A DNA stretch of 44,336 nt from Bacteroidaceae bacterium (GTDB taxonomy: Bacteria; Bacteroidota; Bacteroidia; Bacteroidales; Bacteroidaceae), in assembly GCA_017555845.1 (NCBI GenBank), contig JAFZFO010000014.1, positions 1 to 44,336 on the forward strand, read 5' to 3'. This document shows positions 9,000 to 17,524 of the stretch, one piece after another. The notes below the pieces were generated by a model. It ran no database searches. It was not told the origin of the DNA and saw only the letters and a list, made by a program, of their open reading frames with translations. Position 1 is the first letter of the stretch. The number at the start of each line of letters is the position of its first letter. The translations under genes were made by a program, and so were the position numbers.

Positions 9000-9991
9000 A
9001 GAGCATCAACATTTAAACCGGCATCGGCAGATTCAACGTTCTCAACCCCCACTACCTTTGCATTTTTTACAAGCGGCGATGTGACAGACACCGCGAATTT
9101 CTTCTCCAAGTCGCCCGCAGCGCCAACAATAACGCTATAGGCATAGTCGTCAAAGCGCAGTCTCACCGAGAAATCATCGGCCTTAACCCTGCTCTCGTTT
9201 ACCTCCAGCACTTCGTATACCACATTCACATCCTGAGGCAAGAAACCAAGATTCACGTCACTGGGGAAATTCACATACTCCACAGGCACCGCAATGGTTC
9301 TGTTCACATACTTCGAAACACCCACACGCACCTGCACCCTCTCCGGGTACACATCAATGTACCTTCCCGGCAGGAAAGTCATTTCAAGCACCGTGTCACG
9401 TTCCAGCCCGTCGCACGCAAGGACAGGAGTCCTCACCTCCTTGACGACGGTTGCCTCATCAACCAGTGTAGTCACGCGCACCTCCTCGGGAACATATTTT
9501 ACCGAGACTATCTCACAACCCTCGGCCGCCCTCAGGCCAATATGTCCCTGCTTTACAGGCACCATAGCCGTCGCACGCTTCACGTTTGCCGTAACCGAAT
9601 CGACAAGAAAACTCTTCAGCGTCAACGAAGGTCCAAGCTGTTCAATGACCTTGCTCCTTATGGCATTTACCGGCATCGCCAGCCTTCCCCTGCTCCTGAC
9701 AAACGAGGCATAATCGACAGACAGTCCTATTCCATCGTTGAAGAAATGCCCGAACAGGTCAGTACCCTCTCCGCGCACAACCACACGCATCGCTATCTCT
9801 CCATCATTCTCCAGTGCCACGCCCTCGGGGATATTCTCCACCTGTACCGACACAGAAATATCAGTCTCGTATATTCTATTCAAGGTTAACGATAACCAAA
9901 GACTACACGAGACCAATAGGAAGAAGAGAAAAACCACCAGGCTGTTTCCCTTAGCTTTTACAAAAGTCCTTTTTAAGGAATCTATATCCAA
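8996..9991 (-). CDS. YbbR-like domain protein
   Basis: The 331-aa protein has one N-terminal membrane segment (about residues 17-35, LVVFLFFLLVSCSLWLSL) and an extracytoplasmic part of repeated beta-rich YbbR-type modules, each starting with a pattern like VSVQVENIPEGV (near 46-57) or IAVPVEYVNFPSDV (near 233-246). YbbR domains occur in CdaR, the activator of diadenylate cyclase in Firmicutes; in Bacteroidetes the role is not established. It lies 14 nt after yajC and overlaps coaE, so it belongs to the nusB-yajC-ybbR-coaE operon. Confidence 0.83.
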   Translation of the reverse strand: MDIDSLKRTFVKAKGNSLVVFLFFLLVSCSLWLSLTLNRIYETDISVSVQVENIPEGVALENDGEIAMRVVVRGEGTDLFGHFFNDGIGLSVDYASFVRSRGRLAMPVNAIRSKVIEQLGPSLTLKSFLVDSVTANVKRATAMVPVKQGHIGLRAAEGCEIVSVKYVPEEVRVTTLVDEATVVKEVRTPVLACDGLERDTVLEMTFLPGRYIDVYPERVQVRVGVSKYVNRTIAVPVEYVNFPSDVNLGFLPQDVNVVYEVLEVNESRVKADDFSVRLRFDDYAYSVIVGAAGDLEKKFAVSVTSPLVKNAKVVGVENVESADAGLNVDAL

Positions 9992-10005
9992 GACGGTGCA
10001 AAGTA

Positions 10006-10356
10006 TTACTTACCCTCCTGACTCATTGCACCCGGGTTGGCGAATACCACCGAGATGTCAACGCGTACATTCACGTTGTGAGCAACCTCAAGAACAACAA
10101 CGTTACCGTCGATCTCCTTGATCTTGCCATAGATACCACCGCTTGTCACAACCTCCATACCTGGCTGAAGACCACGACGGAAGTTCTCAATCTCCTTCTG
10201 ACGCTTGCGCTGTGGGCGAATCATCAGGAAGTACATGATAGCAATGATGATAACGAACATGAACAAAGGATTGCCCAATACGGCAGCTACGCCTGTTGGC
10301 TGCTGAGCTGCTGTTTCAACAGCCTCAATAGCTGCTTCGGCCTGCATAAAAACCAT
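10006..10356 (-). CDS. yajC: Preprotein translocase subunit YajC
   Basis: The 116-aa protein has one membrane helix (about 28-47, NPLFMFVIIIAIMYFLMIRP) directly followed by the diagnostic RPQRKRQKEIENF motif and a small soluble domain with GMEVVTSGGIYGKI. YajC associates with SecDF at the inner membrane. The N-terminal ~25 residues are Ala/Glu-rich. It lies 29 nt after nusB. Confidence 0.95.
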   Translation of the reverse strand: MVFMQAEAAIEAVETAAQQPTGVAAVLGNPLFMFVIIIAIMYFLMIRPQRKRQKEIENFRRGLQPGMEVVTSGGIYGKIKEIDGNVVVLEVAHNVNVRVDISVVFANPGAMSQEGK

Positions 10357-10385
10357 AATTCAATAAATTAAATTGTCAATAATAA

Positions 10386-11309
10386 TTACTTGTTAATCTT
10401 ACCTGCTTCGCGCAAGCTCTTTGTTATAGCATCAAGCAATCCGTTCACGAACGAACCACTCTTTGCAGTGCTGTAATACTTCGCAATCTCAACATACTCA
10501 TTGAGTGTTACCGACAGCGGAATGTCATTCTGCGTCATCAGCTCGGCCAATGCCACCTGCATAATCACCACATCCATGAATGCCAGACGCGACATATCCC
10601 AGTTCTTTGAGTTCTCGCTCATCAGCTTGCGATACTCCTCGGCATTTGTTATCGCGTTGCGGAACAGCTTGCATGCGAACTCCTTGTCACTGTCATCCTT
10701 GTACTCCGGCAACAGCAATGAGTTTCCGTGCGCATCCTCGGCAAAACGCTTGATGGTCTTAATCACAAAAGTATCCACAATAGCCTTGTCATCGTTCCAG
10801 TACAGGCTCTGCTCCTCAATGAGGTCATCCAGTTCCTCGTTGTCGAACACAAACGCCTTGTACAGTTTGCGCCACAACTCCTTGTCCTCCTCGTAGCTGT
10901 CCACGCCCGACTCCATATACTCCTTGTATATCTCGCTCGCCTCGATCTTGTCGAGCAGACGACGCAGGAAGTCCGAGTGATCCACCCAGTTCAGTTTGCT
11001 CTTCTCGGCAAACTTCACCAGCTGCTCAATCTTCTCCAGCTGAGCCACAAAACGGTTGTTTACAAACTTCAGATTAGGATTCTTGTCACTTTCAGTAGGA
11101 CGCACCTTCATGCTGAGAAACGAAATTCTGTCAGCTGCATAGTTGGTCAAAGCCGGCATCAGCAGCAACAGATAATGATAAAGATCATAAGCCTTCGAAA
11201 GGCTGAAAAACATCTCGTCCTCGGCAGCTTTCAGGCTCTTGCCACTATTCTTGTAGTACGCATACACAATCTGTACCACCTTCAGACGAATAAGAACTCT
11301 ATTAATCAT
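10386..11309 (-). CDS. nusB: Transcription antitermination factor NusB, long Bacteroidetes form
   Basis: I place the start at the ATG giving MINRVLIRLKVVQIVYAYYKN, the N-terminus usual for Bacteroidetes NusB, which yields 307 residues. An upstream ATG would add 41 residues rich in Cys with no family resemblance. The C-terminal ~140 residues form the NusB fold (NSLLLPEYKDDSDKEFACKLF, WDMSRLAFMDVVIMQVALAEL, and the closing FVNGLLDAITKSLREAGKI are the recognisable parts, about residues 190-305). The first ~160 residues are an extra helical region seen in this phylum. NusB with NusE binds boxA RNA in rRNA antitermination. First gene of the minus-strand operon. Confidence 0.93.
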   Translation of the reverse strand: MINRVLIRLKVVQIVYAYYKNSGKSLKAAEDEMFFSLSKAYDLYHYLLLLMPALTNYAADRISFLSMKVRPTESDKNPNLKFVNNRFVAQLEKIEQLVKFAEKSKLNWVDHSDFLRRLLDKIEASEIYKEYMESGVDSYEEDKELWRKLYKAFVFDNEELDDLIEEQSLYWNDDKAIVDTFVIKTIKRFAEDAHGNSLLLPEYKDDSDKEFACKLFRNAITNAEEYRKLMSENSKNWDMSRLAFMDVVIMQVALAELMTQNDIPLSVTLNEYVEIAKYYSTAKSGSFVNGLLDAITKSLREAGKINK

Positions 11310-11474
11310 AAAACGCTTTTTCTGATATGTCGACAAAGGTCGCATTTTATTATGACACACACAAGAAAAAACAAAAATAATTTCACACAAAACACACCGG
11401 TGGCAGCACCACCTGCCCAAACAACACCCCACACCCCAGAAAAGTTCACCGCCACCCCTTGACCTCCACCCGTT

Positions 11475-11606
11475 TTCCCCTTCAACCTTTATCCTCTAAC
11501 CGTTAACCGTTAATCGTTAATCGTTTTAGCCCCTTTAACCTTTCCCATTTCACCTTTAACCTTTAACCTTTAACCTTTCACCTTTAACCTTTGCCCTTTG
11601 CCCTTT
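11475..11606. repeat. Degenerate tandem heptamers, block 1
   Basis: Successive 7-nt units of CGTTAAC/CGTTAAT type are followed by CCTTTAA type (TTAACCTTTAACC) and then CCCTTTG variants. No spacer-like unique sequence separates units. The block ends at a 92-nt structured element. Confidence 0.85.
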
Positions 11607-11698
11607 GACAACACTCGCTGTTCGCGACCCGCAAGGCACGACCTAACCCCGTGCAACCTGCGACCAACCGCTGCTCATGTTATCGAAGCCTCGTTTTC
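11607..11698 (+). repeat. 92-nt structured repeat, copy 1
   Basis: Begins GACAACACTCGCTGTTCGCG and ends near TTATCGAAGCCTCGTTTTC. It shares most positions with copies at 18531-18622 (same strand) and 39283-39374 and 39509-39600 (opposite strand). Nested complementary parts GCACG/CGTGC and GCAGG/CCTGC (imperfect in this copy) lie in the middle with GACAACA/TGTTATC at the ends. Confidence 0.85.
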
Positions 11699-11699
11699 C

Positions 11700-11890
11700 C
11701 CGTTAACCTTTAACTTTTTCCCCATTCCCTTTAACCTCTCCCCGTTAATCGTTAACCGTTAATCGTTAAACTTTAATCGTTTTAGTCCCTTTTCAGTTCT
11801 CCGTTTACAGCCCTCGGCTTTCAGTTTTCAGTTTTCAGTTCAATTGCCCCTTTAACCTTTATCCGTTAACCGTTAATCATTTTTCCCCAC
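11700..11890. repeat. Degenerate tandem heptamers, block 2
   Basis: CGTTAAC, CGTTAAT and CGTTAAA units (about 11745-11785) grade into TTTTCAG units (11810-11842) and back to CCTTTAA and CGTTAAC. No ORF or RNA gene is credible here. Confidence 0.8.
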
Positions 11891-11919
11891 CACATAGCAC
11901 CGCGTATCATTATTTTATG

Positions 11920-11927
11920 TACTTTTG
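11920..11927 (+). promoter_or_regulatory. -7 element before the first pyruvyl transferase gene
   Basis: TACTTTTG fits TAnnTTTG and lies 31 nt before the ATG. No TTTG is seen at the matching -33 distance, so the promoter is only partly supported. Confidence 0.45.
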
Positions 11928-11958
11928 AGCACACTACACACGTACAGACACACAAAAC

Positions 11959-13092
11959 ATGAAAATAGGAATCATCACTCTTGCCCTGCAGGACAATTAC
12001 GGAGGCATCCTCCAAACCTTCGCCCTGCAGAAAGTGTTACAGGACATGGGGCACGATGTCACCGTCATCGACCGCAGCCGCTATCTCCATTGGACACGCT
12101 TCAAGAAGTCACGCGTCTACACCCGCCGCTTCCTCAAGAAGCTGTTCATCGACCGCCGCACCATCGTCCGCCCCGACAAGAAGAACAACGACGAAGTGGA
12201 AATCCTGCGTGCAAACACCTACCCCTTCCTGCTCAAGTACCTCAACAGGATCGAGGTCAAGAGAGACTTCTCCGATATCCGCCCCGGCGATTTCGACGCC
12301 TTTGTCGTCGGCAGCGACCAAGTGTGGCGCCCCCGCTATTTCAGCAAGCCCCACATCGCCCATGCATTCCTTGCCTTTGCCAAAGGCTGGAATGTCAAGC
12401 GCATCTCCTACGCCGCCTCTTTCGGCACCGATGAGTGGCTCTACGACAGCCGCCAGACCAGGCGTTGCGGCAACCTCCTCAAGCAGTTCGATGCCGTCTC
12501 CGTGCGTGAGAAATCGGCCGTCAAGCTCTGCAAGAAACACTTCGGTGTCACTGCACGGCACCTTCTCGACCCCACCATGCTCCTCGCAGCCGCTGACTAT
12601 GTCAAGCTCTTCGAGGCCGCCGGCACGCCACCCAGCGACGGCAACCTCATGTGTTATATCCTCGACAGCAACCCCGACAAGGAGCACATCATCTCCCACA
12701 TCTCAAGCACCTTCGGCCTCAAGCCCTTCTCGGCCAACTCCAAGTTCGATCACCCCGAACTCCCCATGGAGCAACGCGTGCAGCCCCCCGTCGAGAACTG
12801 GCTCCGCGCCTTCCACGACGCCCGTTTTGTCATTACCGACTCCTTCCACGCCTGCGTCTTCTCCATCCTGTTCCAGAAACCCTTCATCGTCTACGGCAAC
12901 AAGTCACGCGGGCTCACACGTTTCCACTCCCTCCTCTCCACCTTTGGCCTCGAGAGCCGCCTCGTCACCGACAGCACCCAGGCAACCCAAGCCATCAACG
13001 AGCCCATTGATTGGGAGAGAGTCTATACAATAAAGCACGAGTGGCAGGAAAAGTCAATGCAGTTTCTCAAAGACAACCTCCAACACCCATGA
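11959..13092 (+). CDS. Polysaccharide pyruvyl transferase family protein, copy 1
   Basis: The 377-aa protein belongs to the PS_pyruv_trans family (PF04230), which moves pyruvate from PEP to sugars of extracellular polysaccharides, making acidic ketals. Visible marks are the N-terminal MKIGIITLALQDNYGGILQT, the VVGSDQVWRP motif near residues 113-122, LLDPTML near 201, and DSFHACVFSILFQKPFIVYGN near 292-312. It has the same length as the gene at 21546-22679 and both are followed directly by a GT2 gene, so the two pairs are paralogous cassettes. Codon use is strongly C-ending, unlike the AT-rich second copy. The stop overlaps the next start (ATGA). Confidence 0.88.
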   Translation: MKIGIITLALQDNYGGILQTFALQKVLQDMGHDVTVIDRSRYLHWTRFKKSRVYTRRFLKKLFIDRRTIVRPDKKNNDEVEILRANTYPFLLKYLNRIEVKRDFSDIRPGDFDAFVVGSDQVWRPRYFSKPHIAHAFLAFAKGWNVKRISYAASFGTDEWLYDSRQTRRCGNLLKQFDAVSVREKSAVKLCKKHFGVTARHLLDPTMLLAAADYVKLFEAAGTPPSDGNLMCYILDSNPDKEHIISHISSTFGLKPFSANSKFDHPELPMEQRVQPPVENWLRAFHDARFVITDSFHACVFSILFQKPFIVYGNKSRGLTRFHSLLSTFGLESRLVTDSTQATQAINEPIDWERVYTIKHEWQEKSMQFLKDNLQHP

Positions 13093-14060
13093 GCACCCCC
13101 GGCATCAGCATCATAGTCCCCGTCTACAAAGCCCAGAGCTACCTACACCGTTGCGTCGACAGCCTCTTGGCTCAGACCTATACAAACTTCGAGCTCATCC
13201 TCGTCGACGACGGCAGCCCCGACAACAGCGGCGCCATCTGCGACCTCTACGCTCGCAAGGATCCACGCGTAAAGGTTTTTCACAAGACCAATGGTGGTGT
13301 CTCCTCGGCACGCCAGTACGGCATTGAGCACGCCGCCGGCCTCTACACCATCCACGCCGACCCCGACGACTGGGCCGACCCCACCATGCTCCAGGAACTA
13401 TATGACCAAGCCATCGCCACGGATGCCGACATCGTCTTCTGCGACTACTACACCCACAAGAAAAGCCGCACATGCCACGTTTCACAAACCCCACAGAGCC
13501 TCCAGGCCAATGAGCTCCTCAAACAATTCCTGCGCCAGAAGCTCCATGGCGCCATGTGGAACAAACTAATACGCACCACCCTCTACACCCGACACAACAT
13601 TACCTTCCCTCGCGAGATGACACGTTGGGAAGACCTCTTTGTCATCTGCACCCTCTACACCCACCCCGTCACCACCACCTATCTGCCCCGCGCCTTCTAT
13701 CACTACGACCTCGGCACCAACCCCCACAGCCTCGTCAGGCAGAAGAACAACAAAGGCCTGCTATCGCAGATACATTTTGTAAAACATTTTCAAGCCATCC
13801 TACCACCGCAACAGTACGCGCAAGAACTCTACACCATCAAGGCCGTCACCAAGGAACTAGCCTACAACTCAGGCACCCTTTCCGCCCACGAGCTCCGCGA
13901 GCTGTATAGCGAAATCAACGCCCAATACATACAGTCGGCCAACCCCGCCAACCCCCGTCAGCTCTGCCTCGCCCGTTTCCTCAGCGGCCGCTACACCCTT
14001 GCACAATCCAAACGCATCCGCCGCCTCATCAGCCTCCTGCACCCCTTCACCAAACATTAA
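13089..14060 (+). CDS. Glycosyltransferase family 2, copy 1
   Basis: The start ATG overlaps the TGA of the upstream gene and gives MSTPGISIIVPVYKAQ, the standard GT2 opening; an ATG 78 nt upstream would only add non-homologous residues. The 323-aa protein has VDDGSPDNSG (near 40-49) and the metal-binding region ADPDDW (near 96-101), so a GT-A fold enzyme using a nucleotide sugar on the cytoplasmic side is expected. Donor and acceptor cannot be told. It pairs with the GT2 at 22684-23688 in position, but shows C-rich codon use. The TAA is the first base triplet of the TTAACCTTTAACC repeat that follows. Confidence 0.88.
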   Translation: MSTPGISIIVPVYKAQSYLHRCVDSLLAQTYTNFELILVDDGSPDNSGAICDLYARKDPRVKVFHKTNGGVSSARQYGIEHAAGLYTIHADPDDWADPTMLQELYDQAIATDADIVFCDYYTHKKSRTCHVSQTPQSLQANELLKQFLRQKLHGAMWNKLIRTTLYTRHNITFPREMTRWEDLFVICTLYTHPVTTTYLPRAFYHYDLGTNPHSLVRQKNNKGLLSQIHFVKHFQAILPPQQYAQELYTIKAVTKELAYNSGTLSAHELRELYSEINAQYIQSANPANPRQLCLARFLSGRYTLAQSKRIRRLISLLHPFTKH

Positions 14061-14157
14061 CCTTTAACCTTTTCTCGTTAATCGTTAATCGTTAACCGTT
14101 CATCGTTCATCGTTAAATCCCTTTAACCTTTAACCTTTAACCTTTTTCTCGTTAACC
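14058..14157. repeat. Degenerate tandem heptamers, block 3
   Basis: CCTTTAA units, then CGTTAAT, CGTTAAC, CGTTCAT and CGTTCAT units, then CCTTTAA again. The GT2 stop codon is the start of the block. Confidence 0.85.
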
Positions 14158-14161
14158 TGTT

Positions 14162-14253
14162 GACGATGCCAACTCATCGCATCCCATGGGGCACAAACTG
14201 CGGCTGTGCTACCCATGACTATATGCTGTTGGCACCGTCGATGCCTCCGGCAT
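14162..14253 (+). repeat. Second structured repeat type, full copy
   Basis: Outer arms TGCCAAC (14167-14173) and GTTGGCA (14228-14234) enclose inner arms CATGGGGCACA (14185-14195) and TGTGCTACCCATG (14205-14217), a nested hairpin. The right half (14205-14234) recurs as an exact 30-nt reverse complement at 39696-39725. GACGATGCC/CGTCGATGCC words flank it. Confidence 0.75.
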
Positions 14254-14291
14254 TAATCGTTAAACGTTTTTTCTTATTACAATAAATTCAT

Positions 14292-14299
14292 TAACTTTG
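14292..14299 (+). promoter_or_regulatory. -7 element of ugd
   Basis: TAACTTTG matches TAnnTTTG, 48 nt before the ATG. The -33 region falls in the edge of a heptad block and is T-rich without TTTG. Confidence 0.5.
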
Positions 14300-14346
14300 C
14301 ATCCGGTGGCCACACAGGCACCACAAAAACAAAATCACCAACAACA

Positions 14347-15684
14347 ATGAAGATAGCAGTAGCAGGAACAGGATATGTAGGCCTCAGCATTGCCACCCTC
14401 TTGGCACAGCACAACGAGGTTGTTGCCGTTGACGTCATCCCCGAGAAAGTAGAGAAAATCAACAACCGCATCTCCCCCATCCAGGACGACTATATCGAGA
14501 AATACCTGACCGAGAAGCAGCTCAACCTGCGCGCCACCCTCGATGGCCGCCAGGCATACCGTGATGCCGACTTCATTGTCATTGCCGCCCCCACCAACTA
14601 CGACCCCCAGAAGAACTTCTTCGACACCCACCACATCGAGGATGTCATAGACCTTGTCCTCGAGGTCAACCCCAATGCCACCATGGTCATCAAGAGCACC
14701 ATCCCCGTGGGCTATTGCCGCAGCCTCTATGTGAAATACGCCAAGAAGTTCAAGGAGATGGGATGGGACACCACCCACAAGCTCCGCCTGCTGTTCTCAC
14801 CCGAGTTCCTGCGCGAGAGCAAGGCCCTCTATGACAACCTCTATCCCAGCCGCATCATCGTCGGCTACCCCAAGATGATCGACCGTTTCGATGAGGAAAA
14901 CAACGCCATCAAAGCCATCGCCGGCAACCACCTGGAAGAGGCCGCCCACACCTTTGCAGCACTCCTGCAGCAAGGCGCCATCAAGGAAGACATCCCCACC
15001 CTCTTCATGGAACTCAAGGAAGCCGAGGCCGTCAAGCTCTTCGCCAACACCTACCTTGCCCTGCGCGTCAGCTACTTCAACGAGCTCGACACCTATGCCG
15101 AGATCAAAGGCCTCGACTCCGCCGCCATCATCCAAGGCGTCGGCCTCGATCCCCGCATCGGCACCCACTACAACAACCCCTCCTTCGGCTACGGTGGCTA
15201 TTGCCTCCCCAAGGACACCAAGCAGCTCCTTGCCAACTACCAAGAGGTACCCCAGAACATGATGAGCGCCATTGTCGAGAGCAACCGCACCCGCAAGGAC
15301 TTCATCGCCGACCAGGTACTGCACATGGCAGGTTGGTATGGATACACGCAGAACAACGAATACGACTCATCGTTCAACGTTAAACATTCATCGCTCAACG
15401 TTCCCATAATCGGCGTCTACCGCCTCACCATGAAGGCCGGCAGCGACAACTTCCGCCAGTCATCCATCCAGGGCGTCATGAAACGCATCAAAGCCAAGGG
15501 CGCCCAGGTCATCATCTACGAGCCCACCCTCCAGGACGGCAGCACCTTCTTCGGCAGCCGCGTGGTGAACGACCTCGTCCAGTTCAAGGCCCGGTCACAG
15601 GCCATCATTGCCAACCGCTACGACACTGCGCTCGACGACGTAAAGTCCAAGGTCTATACCCGCGACATCTTCCGCCGCGACTGA
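14347..15684 (+). CDS. ugd: UDP-glucose 6-dehydrogenase (UDP-sugar dehydrogenase)
   Basis: The 445-aa enzyme oxidises UDP-glucose to UDP-glucuronate with NAD+, supplying uronic acids for capsule synthesis. The Rossmann motif GTGYVGLS is at residues 7-14, the central helix region holds [22 protein letters not shown] (only its centre is cited as evidence, near 224-245), and the catalytic Cys286 lies in [17 protein letters not shown]-ManNAc dehydrogenases are related, so substrate is probable rather than certain. Odd point: residues ~341-353 ([13 protein letters not shown]) are encoded by five tandem heptads of the intergenic repeat type, sitting between the central domain and the C-terminal NAD/UDP domain that resumes at [17 protein letters not shown]-rich codon use as in its left neighbours. 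Confidence 0.92.
   Translation: MKIAVAGTGYVGLSIATLLAQHNEVVAVDVIPEKVEKINNRISPIQDDYIEKYLTEKQLNLRATLDGRQAYRDADFIVIAAPTNYDPQKNFFDTHHIEDVIDLVLEVNPNATMVIKSTIPVGYCRSLYVKYAKKFKEMGWDTTHKLRLLFSPEFLRESKALYDNLYPSRIIVGYPKMIDRFDEENNAIKAIAGNHLEEAAHTFAALLQQGAIKEDIPTLFMELKEAEAVKLFANTYLALRVSYFNELDTYAEIKGLDSAAIIQGVGLDPRIGTHYNNPSFGYGGYCLPKDTKQLLANYQEVPQNMMSAIVESNRTRKDFIADQVLHMAGWYGYTQNNEYDSSFNVKHSSLNVPIIGVYRLTMKAGSDNFRQSSIQGVMKRIKAKGAQVIIYEPTLQDGSTFFGSRVVNDLVQFKARSQAIIANRYDTALDDVKSKVYTRDIFRRD
15369..15403. repeat. Five heptads inside ugd
   Basis: The units ATCGTTC, AACGTTA, AACATTC, ATCGCTC and AACGTTC follow without gaps and resemble the intergenic CGTTAAT/CGTTCAT heptads. The reading frame stays open through them. 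Confidence 0.75.
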
Positions 15685-15911
15685 CAACCACCCATTGAAA
15701 AGCGAGCGATAGGGAGCATAACATCCTTTTAGCCCACGCCATGCCCTACAAGCGGCACATCCAGCACAAAGCAAAGGCGGACGAACAAAAAAGCTTTGTA
15801 TTGTGTTATAGTCAATGACAACATACAAAGGATTTTCATAATGACATTTTCCTTTTTCACATCAATTATTTACGCAAACAATGATATAATGTGAAAATCG
15901 ACTGCAAATGT

Positions 15912-15942
15912 TTTGAAAACGCCACACTTTTAGCTACTTTTG
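15912..15942 (+). promoter_or_regulatory. Promoter of WecG-type gene A
   Basis: TTTG (15912-15915), 19 nt, TACTTTTG (15935-15942): a full Bacteroidetes consensus. The promoter of the paralogue at 36960-36990 has the same geometry and similar spacer. The rest of the 313-nt gap after ugd holds an 8-bp CTTTGTAT/ATACAAAG inverted pair (15794-15830) and nothing else I recognise. Confidence 0.8.
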
Positions 15943-15997
15943 TAAACAACACATACAATGAGTGATGCGCAACCAAGCATGAGCGCGCGACAACACC

Positions 15998-16735
15998 ATG
16001 GAACAATATTTCGACATACGATACGAGTTCGATGTGCCAACCGTGCACGCAACCATCGACAAGCACGTAACCGGCAAGCAAGGCGGCTACATATGCGTTG
16101 CCGACGGCAACATCCTCACAATGGTGCACAATGATAAGGAATATCGCGATGTGGTAAATGGCAGCATCTTCTCCATCTGCGACAGCAGCTGGGTGCCCAA
16201 ATTCGTCAAGTGGATATACGGATACACACGCAAGCACTACTGCGGCAGCGACATCTTTATCGACATTATCCGCTCACGCAAATACCGCATGATATTCCTT
16301 GGCACCAAGCAAGCAGTCCTCGACGCCCTGCAGCAGAATCTCGCCAAGGAAAACCCCGATGTAGCCGGGATGACCTTCAAGGAACTACCATACTGTACTG
16401 TCGATAGTTTTGACTACCCTGGTATAGCAGAGATGATTGAACAGGACAAAGCCGATATCATATGGGTGGCACTTGGTGCACCCAAACAGGAGATGTTCAT
16501 GCACCGTCTGCAGCCTCACCTCAAGCATGGCGTTCAAATTGCAGTTGGTGCTGCATTCAACTTCTATAGTGGCCTCAGCGATGCGCCACAAAGATGCCCC
16601 GCATGGATGCGTAAACTGCATCTTGAATTCATACATCGCATATTCAAGGAGCCCAAGAAACAGATCAAACGATGTTGGGGCATCGTCACCACACTGCCCG
16701 CAATCTTGCACAAAGAACGGAAAGCAAAAAACTGA
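15998..16735 (+). CDS. WecG/TagA/CpsF family glycosyltransferase, copy A
   Basis: The 245-aa protein matches the GT26 family (WecG, TagA, CpsF), which adds a sugar, often ManNAcA, GlcA or ManNAc, to an undecaprenyl-linked acceptor. Marks are YICVADGNILTMVHND near residues 31-46, KYRMIFLGTK near 95-104 and the family motif WVALGAPKQEMFM near 157-169. The C-terminal ~50 residues are very basic with conserved CPAWMRKLHLEF, fitting membrane contact. It is ~88% identical (by eye) to the same-length protein at 37053-37790. It has its own promoter and stands alone, rather than in an operon with ugd. Confidence 0.9.
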   Translation: MEQYFDIRYEFDVPTVHATIDKHVTGKQGGYICVADGNILTMVHNDKEYRDVVNGSIFSICDSSWVPKFVKWIYGYTRKHYCGSDIFIDIIRSRKYRMIFLGTKQAVLDALQQNLAKENPDVAGMTFKELPYCTVDSFDYPGIAEMIEQDKADIIWVALGAPKQEMFMHRLQPHLKHGVQIAVGAAFNFYSGLSDAPQRCPAWMRKLHLEFIHRIFKEPKKQIKRCWGIVTTLPAILHKERKAKN

Positions 16736-16810
16736 AAAATAGTCAAAAAACAACATTTTTCATAAAAAAGCACTCGTTTTCAAAACAAAACGGGGCTATC
16801 AGGTGTTTAT
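16733..16810 (+). repeat. Leader-like sequence R1 (paralogue of the ECF gene leader)
   Basis: TGAAAAATAGT, then ACAACA(T/C)TTTT, AAAAAAGC, ACTCGTT, CAAAACAAAA and TGTTTA appear in the same order and spacing as at 17720-17797, upstream of the ECF sigma gene. Here no intact sigma gene follows directly. Confidence 0.65.
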
Positions 16811-16854
16811 ATTGCCTGTATTGACTAATAAAGCAGACACAATGGGATTTACAG

Positions 16855-16899
16855 AATGGCTGCGCGATAGGTTAAACGCAATGCGGGCACAGTCCGCAC
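16855..16899 (+). repeat. Copy of the sequence found just 3' of the ECF sigma gene
   Basis: About 45 nt starting AATGGCTGC and ending with the CGGGCACAGTCCGCAC portion match 18341-18386 with one gap and four substitutions. In the second place it starts 17 nt after the ECF stop codon. Confidence 0.65.
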
Positions 16900-16975
16900 C
16901 GTTCGGGTCGCTTATACCAACCTGGACACCCTTACGCGTTTGCCGGCACCACTCCTCACTTTTATTGTGAAAAAC

Positions 16976-17008
16976 CTTGCAAAACGGGCATCCCATGTGG
17001 TATATTTG
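16976..17008 (+). promoter_or_regulatory. Promoter of the first sigma-like gene
   Basis: CTTG (16976-16979), 21 nt, TATATTTG (17001-17008), 26 nt before the ATG. Confidence 0.55.
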
Positions 17009-17034
17009 CAACAAACTCAAAAAAGCAGAACCAC

Positions 17035-17511
17035 ATGAACAAAGACATCCCCGGCGCCATCAACCTGCGCCAAGCACTCCATGCCCACGCCCTCAAGCTC
17101 ACCAACGGCAACCAACACCTCAGCCAGGAACTCCTCCACAACACCATCAAACGCATCGCCGCAACCGCAGCCGCCTATCACCCCGGCCTCGGCTTCATCG
17201 CATGGGCCAAGATGGTAATGGAAAACACCTTCGACGCCACCACCCCGTGTGCCGACGTCTGCAAGCTCCGCTACCTCTGCTACCACGGTACCATCACCCC
17301 CACCACGCACAGCCATGATAGCACATACACCATCCTCCAGCAACTCCACACCATGTCACGCCTCACACCCCACCAGGCCGCCGTCGTCACCCTGCGCCTC
17401 AAAGGCTACACCCCGGCTATCATCGCCAAGCAAATGGGCAACACCACCAACCACGTAAAAGCCCACATCCAACAAGCCACCCACATCCTCAACCACATCT
17501 GGGACAACTAA
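17035..17511 (+). CDS. Divergent ECF-sigma-like protein
   Basis: The 158-aa protein has the layout of a small sigma-70 family factor. A region-2-like part (LSQELLHNTIKRI and FIAWAKMVMENTF, about residues 29-68) lines up with TDDLLQETFLRI and FYAWASKVMHNAF in the next gene. A region-4-like helix-turn-helix follows (LTPHQAAVVTLRLKGYTPAIIAKQMGNTTNHV sits around 104-135; only its pattern is used). The region-2 core is weaker than usual, with acidic DDLLQE replaced by QELLHN. CxxxxxxC in CADVCKLRYLC between the regions is unusual. Codon use is extremely C-rich. It may be a sigma factor, a degenerate one, or a DNA-binding protein derived from one. Confidence 0.6.
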   Translation: MNKDIPGAINLRQALHAHALKLTNGNQHLSQELLHNTIKRIAATAAAYHPGLGFIAWAKMVMENTFDATTPCADVCKLRYLCYHGTITPTTHSHDSTYTILQQLHTMSRLTPHQAAVVTLRLKGYTPAIIAKQMGNTTNHVKAHIQQATHILNHIWDN

Positions 17512-17524
17512 TAACACAACTCGC

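Noticed and set aside
11310-11432. Longer NusB start adding 41 residues
   Set aside because: The extra part is Cys-rich and reads into the repeat spacer; the family starts at MINRVLIR.
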